Source: Prochlorococcus sp. AG-347-J22
GTDB lineage: Bacteria > Cyanobacteriota > Cyanobacteriia > PCC-6307 > Cyanobiaceae
DNA: 42,294 nucleotides
Reading direction: 5' to 3'
Assembly: GCA_003279005.1 (NCBI GenBank)
Contig: QCBY01000010.1
Coordinates: 1-42,294 of the forward strand
In this document: positions 33,845 to 42,294 of the stretch, piece after piece
Layout of the letters: each line of letters opens with the position of its first letter
How positions within the stretch are numbered: the stretch's first letter is position 1
The notes under the pieces: generated by a model
Database searches by the model: none
What the model was told of the DNA's origin: nothing
Seen by the model: only the letters and a program-made list of their open reading frames with translations
Position numbers and translations under genes: made by a program

Positions 33845-33858
33845 ATTCAAATAAACTA

Positions 33859-34167
33859 ATGGCAACCCGCCAAAACTCTACTAATGGGAAGCCAAAATCT
33901 CCCAGGATACAAGTAGTTCTGCCTGAATTAATTTGTGAACAGTTAACAACCCTAGCTGAAAATGAATCAAGAACTGTTAGTAATATGGCAAAAGTATTGA
34001 TTCAAGAAGGCATAAAAAATTATTTTGCAAGAGAGGCTAACTCACCTAAAGCAGACCCAACAACTAATACTGATATCTTTCGAAATACTTTAGAACGGCA
34101 CAGTATCAAAAGATTAAAAGGAGCTCCTCAAAGAATTAGATACACCAAGAAATCAGAGAATAAATAA
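33859..34167 (+). CDS. ribbon-helix-helix (CopG/Arc-like) DNA-binding protein
   Basis: 102 aa. The RHH fold covers residues 14-55: a strand (SPRIQVVLPELICEQLTTLA), a first helix, and a second helix (TVSNMAKVLIQEGIKNYF). A basic C-terminal tail follows (RLKGAPQRIRYTKK). It likely binds DNA as a dimer through the N-terminal strand. The palindromic operator candidate just upstream suggests self-repression. It could be the antitoxin-like half of a pair, but no partner toxin is adjacent. Its stop abuts the convergent ktrA stop. Confidence 0.78.
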   Translation: MATRQNSTNGKPKSPRIQVVLPELICEQLTTLAENESRTVSNMAKVLIQEGIKNYFAREANSPKADPTTNTDIFRNTLERHSIKRLKGAPQRIRYTKKSENK

Positions 34168-34872
34168 TTAATTTTGAGGTAATTTTTGTAAATCTAAAGT
34201 TTTTCCCATTACTACCAAAATATTACCTCTTTCGAGTATATATTTTGCCGGGGGATTTACTGTTAATTGTTCTGCCGGTCCTGCAGCAAGTACGTTAACT
34301 AAATAATTTTTTCTTAAATTTAAATCTCTTAAAGATCTACCAATAAATTCCTCTGGAACTTTTATTTCGTCTATTCCAGTTTGATTATCCAATTCTAATC
34401 TTTCAATAAGATTGGGTCTAACCAATTCTAGACCTAATCTTTCACCTTGCATTCTAGAAGGAAAAACTACTTTATCAGCTCCTACTCTCTTCAACATCTT
34501 TTCATGCAAATCACTTGTAGCTCTTGCAATTACCCTCTTTACTTTAGTTCCCTCACTATCTTTAGCAATAAGTGTAGTAGTAATACTTGCTTCAATTGGC
34601 TCACTGATACCGACTACAACAGTATTCATTTCTAAAATACCTGATTCCTTCATTGATTCTTCATCAGTACAATCTATTACTCTTGCTTCTATGGAGGGTT
34701 CTAATTGTCTTAAATCATCAATAGCCTTTTCCGAAGAGTCTGCAGCTAAAACTTCTACACCATTATGTATAAGTTCTCTACAAACCGCCGTTCCAAATCT
34801 ACCAACTCCCACTACAGCAAACGTTAGAGATTCTTCTTCTTTTTTTGGAGACCATTGCCACCAATCAGCCAT
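34168..34872 (-). CDS. ktrA: Ktr/Trk potassium uptake regulatory subunit (RCK)
   Basis: Cytoplasmic ring that gates the KtrB channel in response to nucleotides. 234 aa. The RCK_N Rossmann core has VVGVGRFGTAVCRELI (about 20-35) and the acidic end of the second strand, with VIDCTDEESMKES; the RCK_C domain occupies about 150-230. It is 18 bases downstream of ktrB. Cyanobacterial Ktr drives Na-dependent K uptake for osmotic adaptation. Confidence 0.9.
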   Translation of the reverse strand: MADWWQWSPKKEEESLTFAVVGVGRFGTAVCRELIHNGVEVLAADSSEKAIDDLRQLEPSIEARVIDCTDEESMKESGILEMNTVVVGISEPIEASITTTLIAKDSEGTKVKRVIARATSDLHEKMLKRVGADKVVFPSRMQGERLGLELVRPNLIERLELDNQTGIDEIKVPEEFIGRSLRDLNLRKNYLVNVLAAGPAEQLTVNPPAKYILERGNILVVMGKTLDLQKLPQN

Positions 34873-34890
34873 AATAAATTTTAGTTTAAA

Positions 34891-36294
34891 CTATACATAA
34901 AGATCAGCTTTTGGATAGCCAATCCTTTTTTGTCTTTCTATTCTACTCTTATATAGACCCTGCCATAATGCACTTAGAAGTAAAAGAATTCCAAGCCTCC
35001 CAACAAACATGCCAATAATTAGAATAAATTGACCGAAATGATTTAATTTAGCTGTTAAACCGATATCAAAACCTACTGTTGCAAACGCGGAAATACAAGT
35101 AAAAAGGATTTCTAAAAATGTAAACGATTCTTTTTTAATAAAAGTATTCGTAGTACTTAACAACATAGCCATAAAAAGAACAAAAAGTAAAGAACCAACA
35201 GTTATACCAACAGCCTTTAAAATAACTTTATCTGAAATTAATCTATTACTGATAACAACATCTTTTTGTCCTCTTAGCGTTGATCTAGTTGCTGCCATTA
35301 AAGCAATAAAAGTCGTAGTTTTTATTCCTCCACCAGTTCCACCGGTGCTTGCCCCGATAAACATCAATGTCATTAATAACAAAAGACCCGTGTCTGATAT
35401 TGAATTTAAAGATACTGGGAAATTTGTAAATCCCGCTGTTCTTGAGCTTACAGTTTCAAAGATAGATGATAATAATTTCTCAAAGAAATTTAAATCAGTA
35501 AAAAATTGACTATTTAATAACGTCTCAGTTATAAAAAACCCTAGTGAACCAAAAACAATTAAGGAAAGGGTTGTCCTTATAACTAATCTAGAATGAAGAC
35601 TCAATTTTTTATATGAAAGGTTTTTTCTATTACTCCATATATCGTCAATCACTCTCCAACCAAGTCCACCCATGACAATAAGAAAAACGAAAACAATATT
35701 AACCAAAAAATTTGTTCTATAGTCCTGGAGACTATTTGACCATAATGAAAAGCCTGCATTGTTATATGCAGATATGCTGTGAAAAATCGAAGACCAAAGT
35801 CTTTCCCAATTATTTTTAATATCTACAAATCCAAAAGAATATAAAACAGTTGCGCCAAAAGAAATGATACAGATTGCAGTAATGGCAATGCTTTGAAAAG
35901 TTCTGCCAATACCTCCAACTCCAAATTCATCTAGGGTCTTTCCTTTATCTAATCTTGTTCTAAGCTTTGTCCCCTTTACTACGAAACCTTGTAAAAATGT
36001 CGTAATGGCCATTAATCCTAGGCCACCTGATAACAACATAAAAGCCAAGAAAACTTGGCCAAAAAAATTTAAATCAACCCCAATATCAATTATAGTTAAT
36101 CCCGTAACGGTTATAGCAGAAGTAGATGTGAAAAATGCTTCCCACAAACCAACCTTTGAGGATGAACATAAGGGAGAACTTAAAATTAAAGTTCCAAAAA
36201 AAATAATAAATAATCCAGTAACAATAGTAAATTGAGGCACAGATAGTTTTCTGTAAGCCTCTTTTAACTTATAAACATTACGTGTTAATTTCAC
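34891..36294 (-). CDS. ktrB: Ktr/Trk-type K+ (Na+) transporter subunit
   Basis: 467 aa, a membrane protein with four M1-P-M2 units. The four selectivity-filter glycines are visible in VTGL, NAGF, TAGF and TVGF. A Gly in the first filter favours K selectivity in this superfamily. ktrA, the regulator, follows by 18 bases, and an SLC13-type gene with RCK_C domains precedes it by five bases, so the three are one operon. Synechocystis Ktr also needs a third subunit, KtrE, not seen here. Confidence 0.92.
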   Translation of the reverse strand: MKLTRNVYKLKEAYRKLSVPQFTIVTGLFIIFFGTLILSSPLCSSSKVGLWEAFFTSTSAITVTGLTIIDIGVDLNFFGQVFLAFMLLSGGLGLMAITTFLQGFVVKGTKLRTRLDKGKTLDEFGVGGIGRTFQSIAITAICIISFGATVLYSFGFVDIKNNWERLWSSIFHSISAYNNAGFSLWSNSLQDYRTNFLVNIVFVFLIVMGGLGWRVIDDIWSNRKNLSYKKLSLHSRLVIRTTLSLIVFGSLGFFITETLLNSQFFTDLNFFEKLLSSIFETVSSRTAGFTNFPVSLNSISDTGLLLLMTLMFIGASTGGTGGGIKTTTFIALMAATRSTLRGQKDVVISNRLISDKVILKAVGITVGSLLFVLFMAMLLSTTNTFIKKESFTFLEILFTCISAFATVGFDIGLTAKLNHFGQFILIIGMFVGRLGILLLLSALWQGLYKSRIERQKRIGYPKADLYV

Positions 36295-36299
36295 TTTAC

Positions 36300-38108
36300 T
36301 TATCGGAAATTTAAAATTATCAATGCAGGCACTGTAAATGACATTATAAGTGTTAATCCTGCTCCGTATTTTGCAATATCAAAAAATCTATATCTTCCTG
36401 GACCGTAAACCATTAAATTTGTTTGATAACCCATTGGAGTTAAGAAAGATTGACTTGCTCCAAATAAAACAAGCATTATTAAAGCGCTTGGTGAAATGCC
36501 TAAAACATTTGAAAACTCGATAGCAACTGGCAGAATCAGAGCAACAGACGCAGCATTACTAATAAATTGAGTAAGGATAACGGTCGATACAAAAATTACT
36601 ACTAGTGCAAAATACAAAGGCAACCCATCAAGAGCAAAATTAAGATTGAATGCAATTAAATCTGCTAATCCTGTTACCTGCATAGCAACACTAAAACATG
36701 ATAAGGATCCCAGCAATAAAATAACGTCTAACCTAATTGATTTTTGTATCTCTGCAGGTCTTAAACATCCAAAAGCAACCATTGCAATAACTGCTAAAAG
36801 AACTGAACCTACTAATGGAATATTAGTTACAGAAGGTAAAACAACCATCCCTATCGCAATTGCAATCGATATAGGTTTTTTTATCAAGACGGGTAAATCA
36901 TCTTCGAATTGATCTAAAACAAGCAAATCATTACTGGCTTGCAAACCTCTTATTGAATCTAACGGCGCTTGCAATAATAAAACATCTCCAGCTCGTAAAA
37001 CAGCTTGGCCTAATCTCTCCTGAACAGTTTGTTGACCTCTTCTTAGTGCCAAAACTGTTGCATTATGACGTTGCCTAAATCTTAATTCTCTCAAACTTGC
37101 ACCAGCCAGAGTTGAGCCAGCTGGTAAAAGAGCTTCAAACGTTTTAGTACCTTCATCATCTGAGAAAATATTAGCTCCGTCAAAAGATGTTTTATTTTCC
37201 CCCAACTGAATGGTATGTTCCTGCTGCAGTCTAAATAAGTCAGCCCTTGTAACGCGGATTATTAATCTATCATCCGGTTCAATCTTTATATCAGCCAATG
37301 GTGGAAGAATAACTTTTCCATTTCGTTGCAATTCGAGAACATCAACGTCAAATCGTCTTTGCAATCTACTATTTCTGACAGATTGTCCAACTAATTCTGA
37401 AGTAGAGGGAATAGTAACTTCAGTAAAGTAAATATTCATGTCCCCATTTTTAATAAACTCCTTATCTCTCCCTCTATCTGGCAAAAGCATGTCAGAAACT
37501 AGGATCATATAGGTTGTACCTATAAGCCACACAGGAATTCCAATTGAAGTCAGACTAAATAATTCCAAAGCACCATAACCTAATTGTTGACTAATATCGC
37601 TTACAAGAAGATTTACAGAGCTACCTAATAATGTCAGAGTTCCCCCTAGTAAAGTCGCGAAAGAAAGAGGTAATAAAACTTTTGATGGCGATATATTTCT
37701 CCGCTCGCACCAACCTTCAATTAAAGGTAACAAAGAGGCTACTACTGGAGTATTAGGGACAATTCCAGATATTGGAGCAATCAAAAAAGCGATTAAAGAA
37801 ATTAATTTCCTTGGCGTTCTAATACTTTCAGAAGAGATCAATTCTCTTACTCTATCTAAAGCACCACTTTTGAATAATGCAGAGGAAACTGCAAATAAAC
37901 CCATAAGGGTGATTAAGGAGGGGCTACCAAATCCAGCTAAAGCTTTTTCAGGAGAAAGAACCCCTGTAGCTATAAATATTCCAACACATAACAAACCAGT
38001 CAATTCTGGCGCAATAGTATTTTTGATAAACAAAATTATTGACATTATTAAAACAACTACCGTTATTAACGCATCAAAATCATTACTAACTACTGAAATT
38101 AGATTCAT
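36300..38108 (-). CDS. SLC13/DASS-family anion:Na+ symporter with two RCK_C domains
   Basis: 602 aa. Membrane segments flank a soluble central insert. The insert contains two RCK_C (TrkA-C) units, about 215-295 (IPSTSELVGQSVRNSRLQRR start) and about 320-400 (ALLPAGSTLAGASLRELRFR start). The NTPVVASLLP and SNAASVALILPVAIEF blocks are SLC13-type substrate/Na sites. Likely a sulfate, dicarboxylate or other anion transporter; old annotations read sodium/sulfate transporter. It precedes ktrB by five bases. Confidence 0.88.
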   Translation of the reverse strand: MNLISVVSNDFDALITVVVLIMSIILFIKNTIAPELTGLLCVGIFIATGVLSPEKALAGFGSPSLITLMGLFAVSSALFKSGALDRVRELISSESIRTPRKLISLIAFLIAPISGIVPNTPVVASLLPLIEGWCERRNISPSKVLLPLSFATLLGGTLTLLGSSVNLLVSDISQQLGYGALELFSLTSIGIPVWLIGTTYMILVSDMLLPDRGRDKEFIKNGDMNIYFTEVTIPSTSELVGQSVRNSRLQRRFDVDVLELQRNGKVILPPLADIKIEPDDRLIIRVTRADLFRLQQEHTIQLGENKTSFDGANIFSDDEGTKTFEALLPAGSTLAGASLRELRFRQRHNATVLALRRGQQTVQERLGQAVLRAGDVLLLQAPLDSIRGLQASNDLLVLDQFEDDLPVLIKKPISIAIAIGMVVLPSVTNIPLVGSVLLAVIAMVAFGCLRPAEIQKSIRLDVILLLGSLSCFSVAMQVTGLADLIAFNLNFALDGLPLYFALVVIFVSTVILTQFISNAASVALILPVAIEFSNVLGISPSALIMLVLFGASQSFLTPMGYQTNLMVYGPGRYRFFDIAKYGAGLTLIMSFTVPALIILNFR

Positions 38109-38157
38109 ATGAAACTTATTTAACTCAATATACCCAAAAACAATATTTCAAAAAAGT

Positions 38158-39351
38158 TTAATTAGAATTATCTTTTTTAAGAAACTTTTTAACAATAGAT
38201 TTTTTTTGGAATATCCATGAAGATGCAGATTTTAAGCTCTCCGTAATATCAGGCAACTTAGAAGCATATATAAGTCTTCTTGCTTCAAAAGCCAATTTCC
38301 CAGATAAAGTAACCCCAAGCCCAGAAATTGAAGCTTCGCCTATTCCTAAGCTAATCATTTCACCATTATCTTGAAATTCAAAGGGTAAAGGATCTTTTCC
38401 TTGAATTAATAGTTCTAGATTTTTTGCGAGATGATTTCCTTGTTGCATAGCGACCTGAGCAGTTATGGGTAAATCCTCCATTCCCTCAATAACTGAAATA
38501 TCGCCAATAGCAAAACAGTTTTTATGGTTTTCAATTTGCAAATTATTACTAACTAAAATTCGTCCAAATTTTTTTGTTATTTGATCAGTCTCTAAGTAAG
38601 ACAAATTAGGTTTAACGCCTGCAGTCCAAATAACAATATCTTTATCCAAGGAAGTTATTCCAACCTCACTAAAAATACTAATCTTAGTTTCTGAGACTTC
38701 TTTAACTGTGGAATTCAAAAGAACGTTGATTTTTCTTTTTTTTAATGCCTTCTCTGCTTGTTCTCTATTAAAAATTTTGTTTTTATTGAGGATTTCGTTT
38801 GATTTTTCTATTACATTAATTTCAAATTGGTCTGTAAATATATCTTTAATTTTGCATGCCAACTCTATGCCAGAGGGACCCCCTCCAACTATGAATAACT
38901 TTTTATGCAACGCAGTATCTTGTGATTTTTTTAAAAAAGAATTTAATTTATTTAGATCCTGAACATCATTAAAAAAATAACAATTTTCATCTATACCTTT
39001 TATTAAAAAACTATTTGGAATAGATCCTGTACAGATAACTAGATACTGATAACTTAATTTTAAATCGTCACTAAATTCAAGAATATTTTCTTTGAAGGAA
39101 ATCTTGGTTAAACAATTTCTTAAAAAAGTTATACCCGCATCAGAAAAAATATTTGCAAATTTTGGAGTGGCTTCCCAACTTCTTATTTCTTTACTTAACA
39201 CTTCGTACATTAAAGGTTTAAATATAAAGTTAGTTTCAGAATCAACCACAATAATCGGTAAAGAAGGATTAAGATTCTTTAAATTCAAAGCAAATGTCAT
39301 ACCTGCAAAACCTGCTCCAACTATTACTATTGGTTTTTGTATTGATTTCAT
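38158..39351 (-). CDS. type II NAD(P)H dehydrogenase-like flavoprotein (Ndb family)
   Basis: Transfers electrons from NAD(P)H to quinone without pumping protons. 397 aa. Two Rossmann motifs are present: FAD VGAGFAGMTFALNL near 11-24 and NAD VGGGPSGIELACKI near 154-167. The C-terminal FAD segment is NCFAIGDISVIEG. The conserved AQVAMQQGNHLAKNL is also present. A redox-sensing role, as proposed for cyanobacterial NDH-2, is possible. It stands alone, divergent from cysH. Confidence 0.87.
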   Translation of the reverse strand: MKSIQKPIVIVGAGFAGMTFALNLKNLNPSLPIIVVDSETNFIFKPLMYEVLSKEIRSWEATPKFANIFSDAGITFLRNCLTKISFKENILEFSDDLKLSYQYLVICTGSIPNSFLIKGIDENCYFFNDVQDLNKLNSFLKKSQDTALHKKLFIVGGGPSGIELACKIKDIFTDQFEINVIEKSNEILNKNKIFNREQAEKALKKRKINVLLNSTVKEVSETKISIFSEVGITSLDKDIVIWTAGVKPNLSYLETDQITKKFGRILVSNNLQIENHKNCFAIGDISVIEGMEDLPITAQVAMQQGNHLAKNLELLIQGKDPLPFEFQDNGEMISLGIGEASISGLGVTLSGKLAFEARRLIYASKLPDITESLKSASSWIFQKKSIVKKFLKKDNSN

Positions 39352-39446
39352 TAGAGAGGTATTGTTATGCGTAAATGTATTATTAAACTATACGAATAAT
39401 TTTTAAATTGAGCGAAATAAAATTAAACTCATAACCAAACTGAAGA

Positions 39447-40169
39447 ATGATTGAAAAAATCGACAAAGATATTCAAACTAACTTGAGGAAATATAATCAA
39501 GAGCTAGTAGATATGACGCCTCAAGGAATGCTTGCATGGGGTTATGAAAAGTTTGATAATCAATTTGCTATTACAACAAGTTTTGGCATACAATCATCAG
39601 TCCTTTTAGATATGGTCAGTAAATTATGTCTACAAAAAAAAATCAAAATATTTTGGATAGATACAGGTTACCTTCCTCCAGAAACATACCATTACGCTGA
39701 AAAGCTTATTGATAATTTATCCTTAGAAGTTGAAGTGCTGCAAAGTGAATTATCTCCAGCAAGAATGGAGGCTAAATACGGAAAACTTTGGGAAACAAAT
39801 AAAGAGAGTGATTTAGATAAGTATCATGAATTGAGAAAGATAAAACCTTTAGAAAATGGTCTTGAAAAATATAATATTTTCTGCTGGGCAAGCGGTGTTA
39901 GATCAAGTCAAACAGAAAATAGGAACAAAATGAAATTCATAGACGTAATTCGTCAAAGACTCTCTTTAAGACCTTTATTAAATTGGACAAATAAAGATAT
40001 TTTTTATTATATGGAAGAAAATAATTTACCTGCACATCCACTTTTTATCAAAGGTTATTCTTCAGTAGGTGATTGGCATTCGAGCAGTCCTGATGGTAAT
40101 GAAACAAAGGGCAGAAATACAAGATTTGGCGGAATTAAACAGGAATGTGGAATACACACTAACAATTAA
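39447..40169 (+). CDS. cysH: phosphoadenylyl-sulfate (PAPS) reductase
   Basis: Reduces activated sulfate to sulfite. 240 aa. The nucleotide-binding strand is ITTSFGIQSSVLL and the active-site end GIKQECGIHTNN carries the catalytic Cys in the E-C-G-I-H motif. The region FCWASGVRSSQT has a single Cys where APS reductases have a CC pair that binds a 4Fe-4S cluster, so this is the thioredoxin-dependent PAPS type. 15 bases separate it from coaX. Confidence 0.9.
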   Translation: MIEKIDKDIQTNLRKYNQELVDMTPQGMLAWGYEKFDNQFAITTSFGIQSSVLLDMVSKLCLQKKIKIFWIDTGYLPPETYHYAEKLIDNLSLEVEVLQSELSPARMEAKYGKLWETNKESDLDKYHELRKIKPLENGLEKYNIFCWASGVRSSQTENRNKMKFIDVIRQRLSLRPLLNWTNKDIFYYMEENNLPAHPLFIKGYSSVGDWHSSSPDGNETKGRNTRFGGIKQECGIHTNN

Positions 40170-40184
40170 ATTGATCATATAACA

Positions 40185-40880
40185 ATGGTCTCAGATATAA
40201 ATTTTTTATTAGTAGGCAATAGTCGGCTTCATTGGGCAAATTATTCTAAAAATCAATTTAAATTCTTCCATACCAAAAAGGAGCAAAAAATTCCCGAAAA
40301 TATAGACCTTGATCAATTAATTTGGGCTTCTGTAGGAAAACTACCAAATTTTTTGCTGAAAAAAGAAAATGAAATAAAAACTAAAGATGTTCAGTTATCA
40401 AATCTTCCTGATTATTTTGGAGTTGATAGAGCCCTTGCCTGTATTGCCGCTTTAAAAATTGTTGAAAACCCTTTCAAAAAAGATTTGCTAATTGCAGATT
40501 TTGGAACAATATTATCAATAACGAAATTAAATGCAGATGGGTCTATTATTGGAGGTCAACTTCTTCCAGGTTTTCTAACACAATTAAAATCAATGGAACA
40601 AAATACAAAAAATCTTAAAGTTCCCAAAAAATATGATATTCCGATCAAAGATTTTTTAATTAATACAGAAGAAGCAATCTTAAAGGGAGTGATCAACTCT
40701 CTTACTGGCGCAATTAATAATTCATTTAATCCAGAAAAAGATATTTTAATCATTTGTGGAGGAGACTCTCAATTACTCACAAAATCTCTAAAGAGTCAAA
40801 AAGAAAATATTATCAATGCTCCTAATTTAGTTATGGAGGGGATGATTATCCACCACATGTCCATTAAAAAATTAGCTTAA
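40185..40880 (+). CDS. coaX: type III pantothenate kinase, with a changed first phosphate loop
   Basis: First step of coenzyme A synthesis. 231 aa, slightly short for the family (~255). Recognised from LVGNSRLHWA at the N-terminus, the VDRALACIAAL pantothenate-binding helix (80-90), ADFGTILSI (Asp105) and GGQLLPGF. The family's first loop is normally D-x-G-N-S/T, and here the Asp position is Leu9 (L-V-G-N-S). Loss of that Asp could impair Mg/ATP binding or be a lineage-specific form. The gene follows cysH and overlaps bcp tail-to-tail by nine bases. Confidence 0.82.
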   Translation: MVSDINFLLVGNSRLHWANYSKNQFKFFHTKKEQKIPENIDLDQLIWASVGKLPNFLLKKENEIKTKDVQLSNLPDYFGVDRALACIAALKIVENPFKKDLLIADFGTILSITKLNADGSIIGGQLLPGFLTQLKSMEQNTKNLKVPKKYDIPIKDFLINTEEAILKGVINSLTGAINNSFNPEKDILIICGGDSQLLTKSLKSQKENIINAPNLVMEGMIIHHMSIKKLA

Positions 40881-41339
40881 CCCAAGGTCTGCAATTATAT
40901 GATCAGCCATTATTGCTGCTTTTACCTTTAAGTAAATTTTTTCGATGTTACCTTCGGTATCAATTAAAAAAGTATTTCTCATCATTCCCATATATTCTTT
41001 TCCCATGAATTTCTTTAGTCCATAGCTATCGTAATCAGAAGAAACTTTAAAAGGTTCAGGATCAGTTAAAAGAATAAACGGTAAATTAAATTTTTCTATA
41101 AACTTCTGATGAGATGATGCATTATCTTTACTAATACCAAGCACAATAATATTATTTTTTTGGAGTAAATCCCAATTCTCTTTAAAATTACATGCTTCTT
41201 TAGTACATCCTGGAGTATTATCTTTTGGATAAAAATATAGTATTATTCTTTTACCCTTAAAATCACTAAGAGAAACTTCTTTCTCAAAAGAATCTTTTAA
41301 TTTAAATTCTGGTGCTTTGTCGCCAACCTTAAGAGCCAT
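40872..41339 (-). CDS. bcp: PrxQ/BCP-type peroxiredoxin
   Basis: Reduces peroxides using thioredoxin. 155 aa from the ATG at 41337-41339; an upstream start at 41375 would add 12 residues with no homology. The N-terminus MALKVGDKAPEFKLKD is typical. The active site is YPKDNTPGCTKEACNF, with the peroxidatic Cys and, five residues on, the resolving Cys of the PrxQ subtype. Its ATG shares a base with the TTG start of the divergent PPTase gene. Confidence 0.9.
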   Translation of the reverse strand: MALKVGDKAPEFKLKDSFEKEVSLSDFKGKRIILYFYPKDNTPGCTKEACNFKENWDLLQKNNIIVLGISKDNASSHQKFIEKFNLPFILLTDPEPFKVSSDYDSYGLKKFMGKEYMGMMRNTFLIDTEGNIEKIYLKVKAAIMADHIIADLGLS

Positions 41340-41995
41340 TGAAATTATTAAATGAGTATGAATATAAAATACCAAAAATTTGGTTTTATGAGATTAAAGG
41401 TGTGCAAGATGTCGCAACTGTAGAAGAAATCAAAACTGCAAAAAACCTAACAAACTCAAGATCAAAGATTTTCTTAGAAACAAGAGCTTATTTGCGACAA
41501 TCACTTTCAACACTTTTTGATTTAGATCCCCTAGAAATTCCAATTAATGCACATCCTGGAGAACCTCCAAGTTTACCCTCTGGCATGGGAAATATCAGTT
41601 TAAGTCATTGTAAAGATGCCATTACTATAGTCTGGCATAAAGGCAAAATAGGTATTGATATTGAGAGAACAGATAGAGATTTTAACCATATAAAATTTGC
41701 AGAAAAATATTTTTTTCATACTAATCAGTCAAACCATAATAGTTATTTAACAAAAAATATGATATTAAATCAATGGTGTGCTGTTGAAGCGGCTATAAAA
41801 TGGGATCATGGAAAATTAGCTAAAGATATTAACAATTGGCAATTTTTTGAAAAGCCAAAAGAGTTAATTCATAAGAAGAAAAACATACATTTAAATTATT
41901 CACAGATTAAATTCCATAGTTGGACTATCGCTTTAGCCTACGAAGAAAAAAATTCTTTTAATCCTGAGATTATTTGTTGTTCGAAAAATTTTTAG
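41339..41995 (+). CDS. 4'-phosphopantetheinyl transferase (Sfp/HetI type)
   Basis: Transfers phosphopantetheine from CoA to carrier proteins such as the acyl carrier protein. 218 aa, two-lobed Sfp form. GIDIERTDRD carries the Mg-binding Asp and Glu, and WCAVEAAIKW the catalytic region; the usual W-x2-K-E has Val at the Lys position but keeps Glu and the later Lys. The start is TTG at 41339; there is no in-frame ATG before PKIWFYEIKG. It overlaps the divergent bcp start by one base and the rarA stop by four bases. Confidence 0.85.
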   Translation: MKLLNEYEYKIPKIWFYEIKGVQDVATVEEIKTAKNLTNSRSKIFLETRAYLRQSLSTLFDLDPLEIPINAHPGEPPSLPSGMGNISLSHCKDAITIVWHKGKIGIDIERTDRDFNHIKFAEKYFFHTNQSNHNSYLTKNMILNQWCAVEAAIKWDHGKLAKDINNWQFFEKPKELIHKKKNIHLNYSQIKFHSWTIALAYEEKNSFNPEIICCSKNF

Positions 41996-42294
41996 TTTTC
42001 TTTTCTTCTAAGCAGTTTTTCATATTGAGTTTTTTCCCATCCATTATTTTTTGGTTCCCACATTTTTAAACCTCTTAAAGATTTAGGAAGATATTCTTGC
42101 GCGACCCAATTACCTGGATAATTATGAGGATTGACATAACTATTAGAATTATTTTTTAGATGAAGTGGAACATCAAAAGCATTGCTAGATTTGATTGTTT
42201 CAATTGCTTTAAAAATACTTTTCGTACTATTACTTTTTGGAGACATAGCTAAATATAAAGAAGCCTGCGTTAAAAAATATAATCCTTCTGGAAA
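41992..42294 (-). CDS. rarA: 3' part of rarA (replication-associated recombination ATPase), cut by the window edge
   Basis: The frame is open from the window edge to the stop at 41992-41994. It reads FPEGLYFLTQASLYLAMSPK at the edge, then VPLHLKNN, NPHNYPGNWVAQEYLP and a final GWEKTQYEKLLRRKEN. This is the C-terminal domain of RarA/MgsA (YPEGxIPLxQAxxYLAxxPKSNS, VPLHLR, YPHxYPG), which tetramerises and acts at stalled forks. The AAA+ ATPase domain must lie beyond 42294. The Met at 42246 is internal, not the start. Confidence 0.85.
   Translation of the reverse strand, partial: FPEGLYFLTQASLYLAMSPKSNSTKSIFKAIETIKSSNAFDVPLHLKNNSNSYVNPHNYPGNWVAQEYLPKSLRGLKMWEPKNNGWEKTQYEKLLRRKEN

Noticed and set aside
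33859..34167. Toxin-antitoxin pair around the RHH protein
   Set aside because: Neighbours are a K-transport regulator and an unrelated hypothetical protein; no toxin-like gene of suitable size and orientation is next to it.
41340..41375. Longer N-terminus of the peroxiredoxin (MVFYIHTHLIIS)
   Set aside because: The peroxiredoxin fold starts at MALKVGDKAPEF, and the extension lies inside the divergent PPTase gene.

Overview
The window is a stretch of a picocyanobacterial chromosome, most likely a high-light-adapted Prochlorococcus. It is very AT-rich by eye. It carries cyanobacterial marker genes (zeta-carotene desaturase, NdhO, PetL, a high-light-inducible protein, UPF0367, VKOR-thioredoxin, a TIGR03279-type radical-SAM protein). 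Genes are short, tightly packed and often overlapping. No transposase, integrase, phage gene or CRISPR array was seen.

Region 1-3100 looks like the edge of a surface-polysaccharide island. It holds kdsA (KDO-8-phosphate synthase) overlapping a stand-alone CBS-pair protein, a 630-base AT-rich spacer, and an isolated CapE/WbjB-type UDP-GlcNAc dehydratase/epimerase. Region 3100-4260 is a small-RNA and micro-gene locus. It contains a Yfr1 sRNA with the ACTCCTCACAC motif, a Yfr2-family sRNA with paired GGAAACA loop motifs, a 26-aa ORF, a 60-aa protein with a CP12-like C-terminal signature, and tRNA-Asn(GUU).

From 4300 onward the content is core housekeeping. 4301-9643: an orphan ABC ATPase, UPF0367, cysK, a DnaJ-domain protein, ndhO, a TIGR01777 epimerase, a membrane protein, a broken TIGR03492-like gene, a TPR protein and an A-type Fe-S carrier. 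9743-15341: crtQ, an SRPBCC protein, hemD-rbfA-DUF751, a GST, a DUF6816 protein, a CRR7-like protein and aroK. 15392-18755: a tandem PTPS-fold pterin enzyme, a RibD-type reductase, DUF482, DUF4346 and petL. 18764-28943: rimO, VKOR-Trx, nadB-DUF3120, TIGR03279-TolC-IMPase, a BrkB-type protein, a zinc-ribbon membrane protein and hli. 29014-33740: small cyanobacterial proteins, HtrA, a Cys-rich microprotein, an ABC-F ATPase and a Nif11-like protein. 33859-42294: an RHH regulator, the ktrA-ktrB-SLC13/RCK_C ion-transport cluster, an NDH-2-like dehydrogenase, cysH, coaX, a PrxQ/BCP peroxiredoxin, a phosphopantetheinyl transferase and the 3' part of rarA.

Functional themes are sulfur assimilation (cysK, cysH), photosynthetic electron transport and its accessory subunits, pigment and tetrapyrrole synthesis, cofactor synthesis (NAD, CoA, pterin) and ion homeostasis. 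The observations most worth following are the neighbouring Yfr1/Yfr2 genes with about 12 bp of mutual complementarity, the CP12-like mini-protein, the tandem PTPS protein with one decayed active site, a CoaX without its first Asp, and two CX3C-bearing microproteins.
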